From contig CAIJXT010000005.1 in assembly GCA_903824665.1 (NCBI GenBank), positions 28,050 through 92,049 of the forward strand: a stretch of 64,000 nt of DNA, read 5' to 3'. Below the pieces are notes generated by a model, which saw only the letters and a program-made list of their open reading frames with translations, did no database searches and was not told the DNA's origin. A program made the translations under genes and the position numbers. Positions 62,286 to 64,000 of the stretch are shown one piece after another. Each line of letters opens with the position of its first letter. Within the stretch, counting starts at the first letter, position 1. The DNA comes from an uncultured Bacteroidota bacterium (GTDB lineage: Bacteria > Bacteroidota > Bacteroidia > Chitinophagales > Chitinophagaceae).

Positions 62286-63464
62286 ATGGAAAAAGATTTA
62301 TATCAGCATCCGGATTATTATCTCGTAGACGAGCTATTGACAGAGGAACAAATTCTCATCCGCGACACTGTACGTGCGTATGTAAAGAAGGAAATTTCGC
62401 CTATCATAGAAGACTATGCACAGAAGGCGCAGTTCCCTCATCAGATTATTAAAGGTCTGGGAGATGTGGGTTGTTTCGGACCATTTGTACCACAGAAATA
62501 TGGCGGCGCGGGTCTGGACTATATCACCTATGGCATAATGATGCAGGAGCTCGAGCGTGGTGATTCTGGCGTTCGTTCTACCGCATCAGTACAAGGTTCT
62601 TTGGTCATGTTTCCTATCTATAAATTTGGTACTGAAGAACAGAAACACAAATACCTGCCTAAACTGGCTACTGGCGAACTAATGGGCTGCTTCGGTCTCA
62701 CAGAACCCAACCATGGCTCTAACCCCGCTGGTATGCTCAGCAATTTCAAAGATGCTGGCGACCACGTGATACTCAACGGAGCCAAGATGTGGATTTCTAA
62801 TGCACCATTTGCCGATATCGCGGTGGTATGGGCTAAAGACGAGAATGGCGACATTCGTGGCTTGATTGTAGAACGTGGAATGGAAGGCTTCTCAACACCA
62901 GAAACGCATGGCAAATGGTCATTAAGGGCATCTGCAACCGGCGAACTGGTTTTTGATAACGTAAAGGTACCGAAGGCTAATTTATTCCCTGAAATCAAAG
63001 GCCTCAAAGGACCTCTTTCATGCCTCTCCAGTGCACGTTATGGTATAGCCTGGGGTGCATTAGGCTGCGCTATGGATTGTTATGATACCGCCCTTCGTTA
63101 TGCAAAACAACGCGAACAGTTCGGTCGGCCGATTGCCGGTTTCCAGCTTACACAGAAGAAACTTGCAGAAATGATCACAGAGATCACCAAAAGTCAATTA
63201 CTCAACTGGCGTCTTGGTGTATTGCGCAACGAAGACCGCGCAACACCCGCACAAATTTCTATGGCAAAACGAAACAGCTGCGATATAGCACTGAAAGTAT
63301 CACGCGAAGCCAGGCAGATCCTCGGTGGTATGGGTATCACCGGCGAATTCAGCATTATGCGCCATATGATGAATCTGGAATCAGTTGTTACCTATGAAGG
63401 TACGCACGACATCCACCTGCTCATCACAGGTATGGATGTAACAGGTATTAATGCATTCTCATAG
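62286..63464 (+). CDS. gcdH: Acyl-CoA dehydrogenase, glutaryl-CoA dehydrogenase-like
   Basis: A 392-residue FAD acyl-CoA dehydrogenase. The N-terminal helical domain, FAD/substrate beta domain (GCFGLTEPNHGSNP about residues 138-151, KMWISNAPFADIAVVWAK) and C-terminal helical domain (AKQREQFGRPIAGFQLTQ about 278-295, RQILGGMGITGEF) are complete. The catalytic Glu is Glu371 in TYEGTHDIHLLI, the position and context of glutaryl-CoA dehydrogenases and close relatives, which oxidise and decarboxylate glutaryl-CoA to crotonyl-CoA in lysine and tryptophan breakdown. It is transcribed alone with its own terminator. A different short-chain substrate cannot be excluded. Confidence 0.88.
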   Translation: MEKDLYQHPDYYLVDELLTEEQILIRDTVRAYVKKEISPIIEDYAQKAQFPHQIIKGLGDVGCFGPFVPQKYGGAGLDYITYGIMMQELERGDSGVRSTASVQGSLVMFPIYKFGTEEQKHKYLPKLATGELMGCFGLTEPNHGSNPAGMLSNFKDAGDHVILNGAKMWISNAPFADIAVVWAKDENGDIRGLIVERGMEGFSTPETHGKWSLRASATGELVFDNVKVPKANLFPEIKGLKGPLSCLSSARYGIAWGALGCAMDCYDTALRYAKQREQFGRPIAGFQLTQKKLAEMITEITKSQLLNWRLGVLRNEDRATPAQISMAKRNSCDIALKVSREARQILGGMGITGEFSIMRHMMNLESVVTYEGTHDIHLLITGMDVTGINAFS

Positions 63465-63490
63465 TCGAATCAAATATATTGTTCTCTATT

Positions 63491-63521
63491 AAAGGTTGCC
63501 TCAAAAGGGCAACCTTTTTTT
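63491..63521 (+). terminator. Intrinsic terminator of gcdH
   Basis: AAAGGTTGCC (63491-63500) pairs with the GGCAACCTTT starting at 63508, and a run of T residues to 63521 follows. It lies 26 bases after the gene. Confidence 0.9.
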
Positions 63522-63862
63522 GTCGCAATATACCATTCCGGGCATAGTGTCAATCTTCTGTCACATTCTGTCAGTTACAACAGTACCTATCTGGCACAAA
63601 TTATCCGCCAGATAGTCATACACAGCATAAAATAAACAACAATACGGCCGAAATCCGATGGTAGTGGAGCGAAATACCTAAGAATATACACTCAACTACT
63701 GTGTCTACCTACACTTGCTGATCCAAATAAAATAAATCTCCCCACCGGAATAGCCAACTTCGACCAACCATCAGAAATTCAGATGGAATTTCACGCTGCT
63801 GCAGCAAAAAGAAGGAGTACCGGATCCTGTAAGAGTAGCACACTTTGATCACTAGTGGGCAT
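63522..63862. other. Intergenic region between gcdH and the rRNA terminator
   Basis: About 340 bases in which no gene, tRNA or repeat was recognised. Confidence 0.5.
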
Positions 63863-63893
63863 AAAAAAAGCCCCGACTAAAGTCAGGGCTTTT
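63863..63893 (-). terminator. rRNA operon terminator
   Basis: On the minus strand an AAAAGCCCTGACT/AGTCGGGGCTTTT hairpin with one mismatch and a 2-base loop region is followed by a T run (63863-63869 complement). It directly follows the 5S rRNA. Confidence 0.88.
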
Positions 63894-63900
63894 AAAAGAA

Positions 63901-64000
<100 letters not shown>

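Overview
The window looks like a chromosomal segment of a gliding-type Bacteroidota, most likely close to Chitinophagaceae or related Sphingobacteriia-level lineages. The evidence is GldK/GldL of the type IX secretion system (T9SS), six proteins with T9SS C-terminal sorting domains, a short primary sigma factor without region 1.1, and several promoters of the Bacteroidota type (TTTG, about 20 bases, TAnnTTTG). Genus cannot be read from the sequence.

Layout. 1-2.8 kb: gldK and gldL on the minus strand, with the rest of the motor operon presumably beyond the left edge. 3.3-6.7 kb: a plus-strand set of a Gfo/Idh/MocA oxidoreductase, a surface lipoprotein and a polyprenyl-phosphate sugar transferase, probably for exopolysaccharide. 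6.7-9.8 kb: an AlkC-type DNA glycosylase and a GT-C/TPR membrane glycosyltransferase. 10-13 kb: small membrane proteins (TM2, DUF2752, DUF4870) and an M48 peptidase. 13-27.5 kb: mixed housekeeping and envelope genes, including a T9SS-secreted alpha/beta hydrolase, an M20 amidohydrolase, LptF/G, queA, a nucleoid-associated protein and a CPA2 antiporter. 27.6-35.4 kb: a T9SS-secreted zinc metalloprotease, an ADP-heptose epimerase with a histidine-rich membrane protein, mtgA, an unlisted 54-residue ORF with a near-consensus promoter, and dnaK.

35.5-59.1 kb is the striking part. One uninterrupted 15.9 kb minus-strand gene encodes a 5285-residue T9SS-exported repeat protein. Beside it lie three smaller T9SS cargo proteins, two of which share its Ig-like repeat module, and a lone LytTR response regulator on the opposite strand. 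The giant protein has about thirty 91-residue beta-rich repeats, then PKD/Ig-like domains, then 21 Big_2-like Ig repeats and the sorting domain. Inside the 91-residue array, four repeat types are tandemly amplified as an exact 1095-base unit. This whole block looks like a surface adhesin or matrix-protein locus.

59.4-64 kb: a SCO1/SenC protein with an EamA transporter, the primary sigma factor, a glutaryl-CoA dehydrogenase-like enzyme, and at the right edge the 3' end of a minus-strand 5S rRNA with its terminator, so an rRNA operon lies to the right.

Together, the T9SS parts at the left and six cargo genes suggest a cell that invests heavily in surface-displayed and secreted proteins. No CRISPR array, insertion sequence, prophage or tRNA was recognised.
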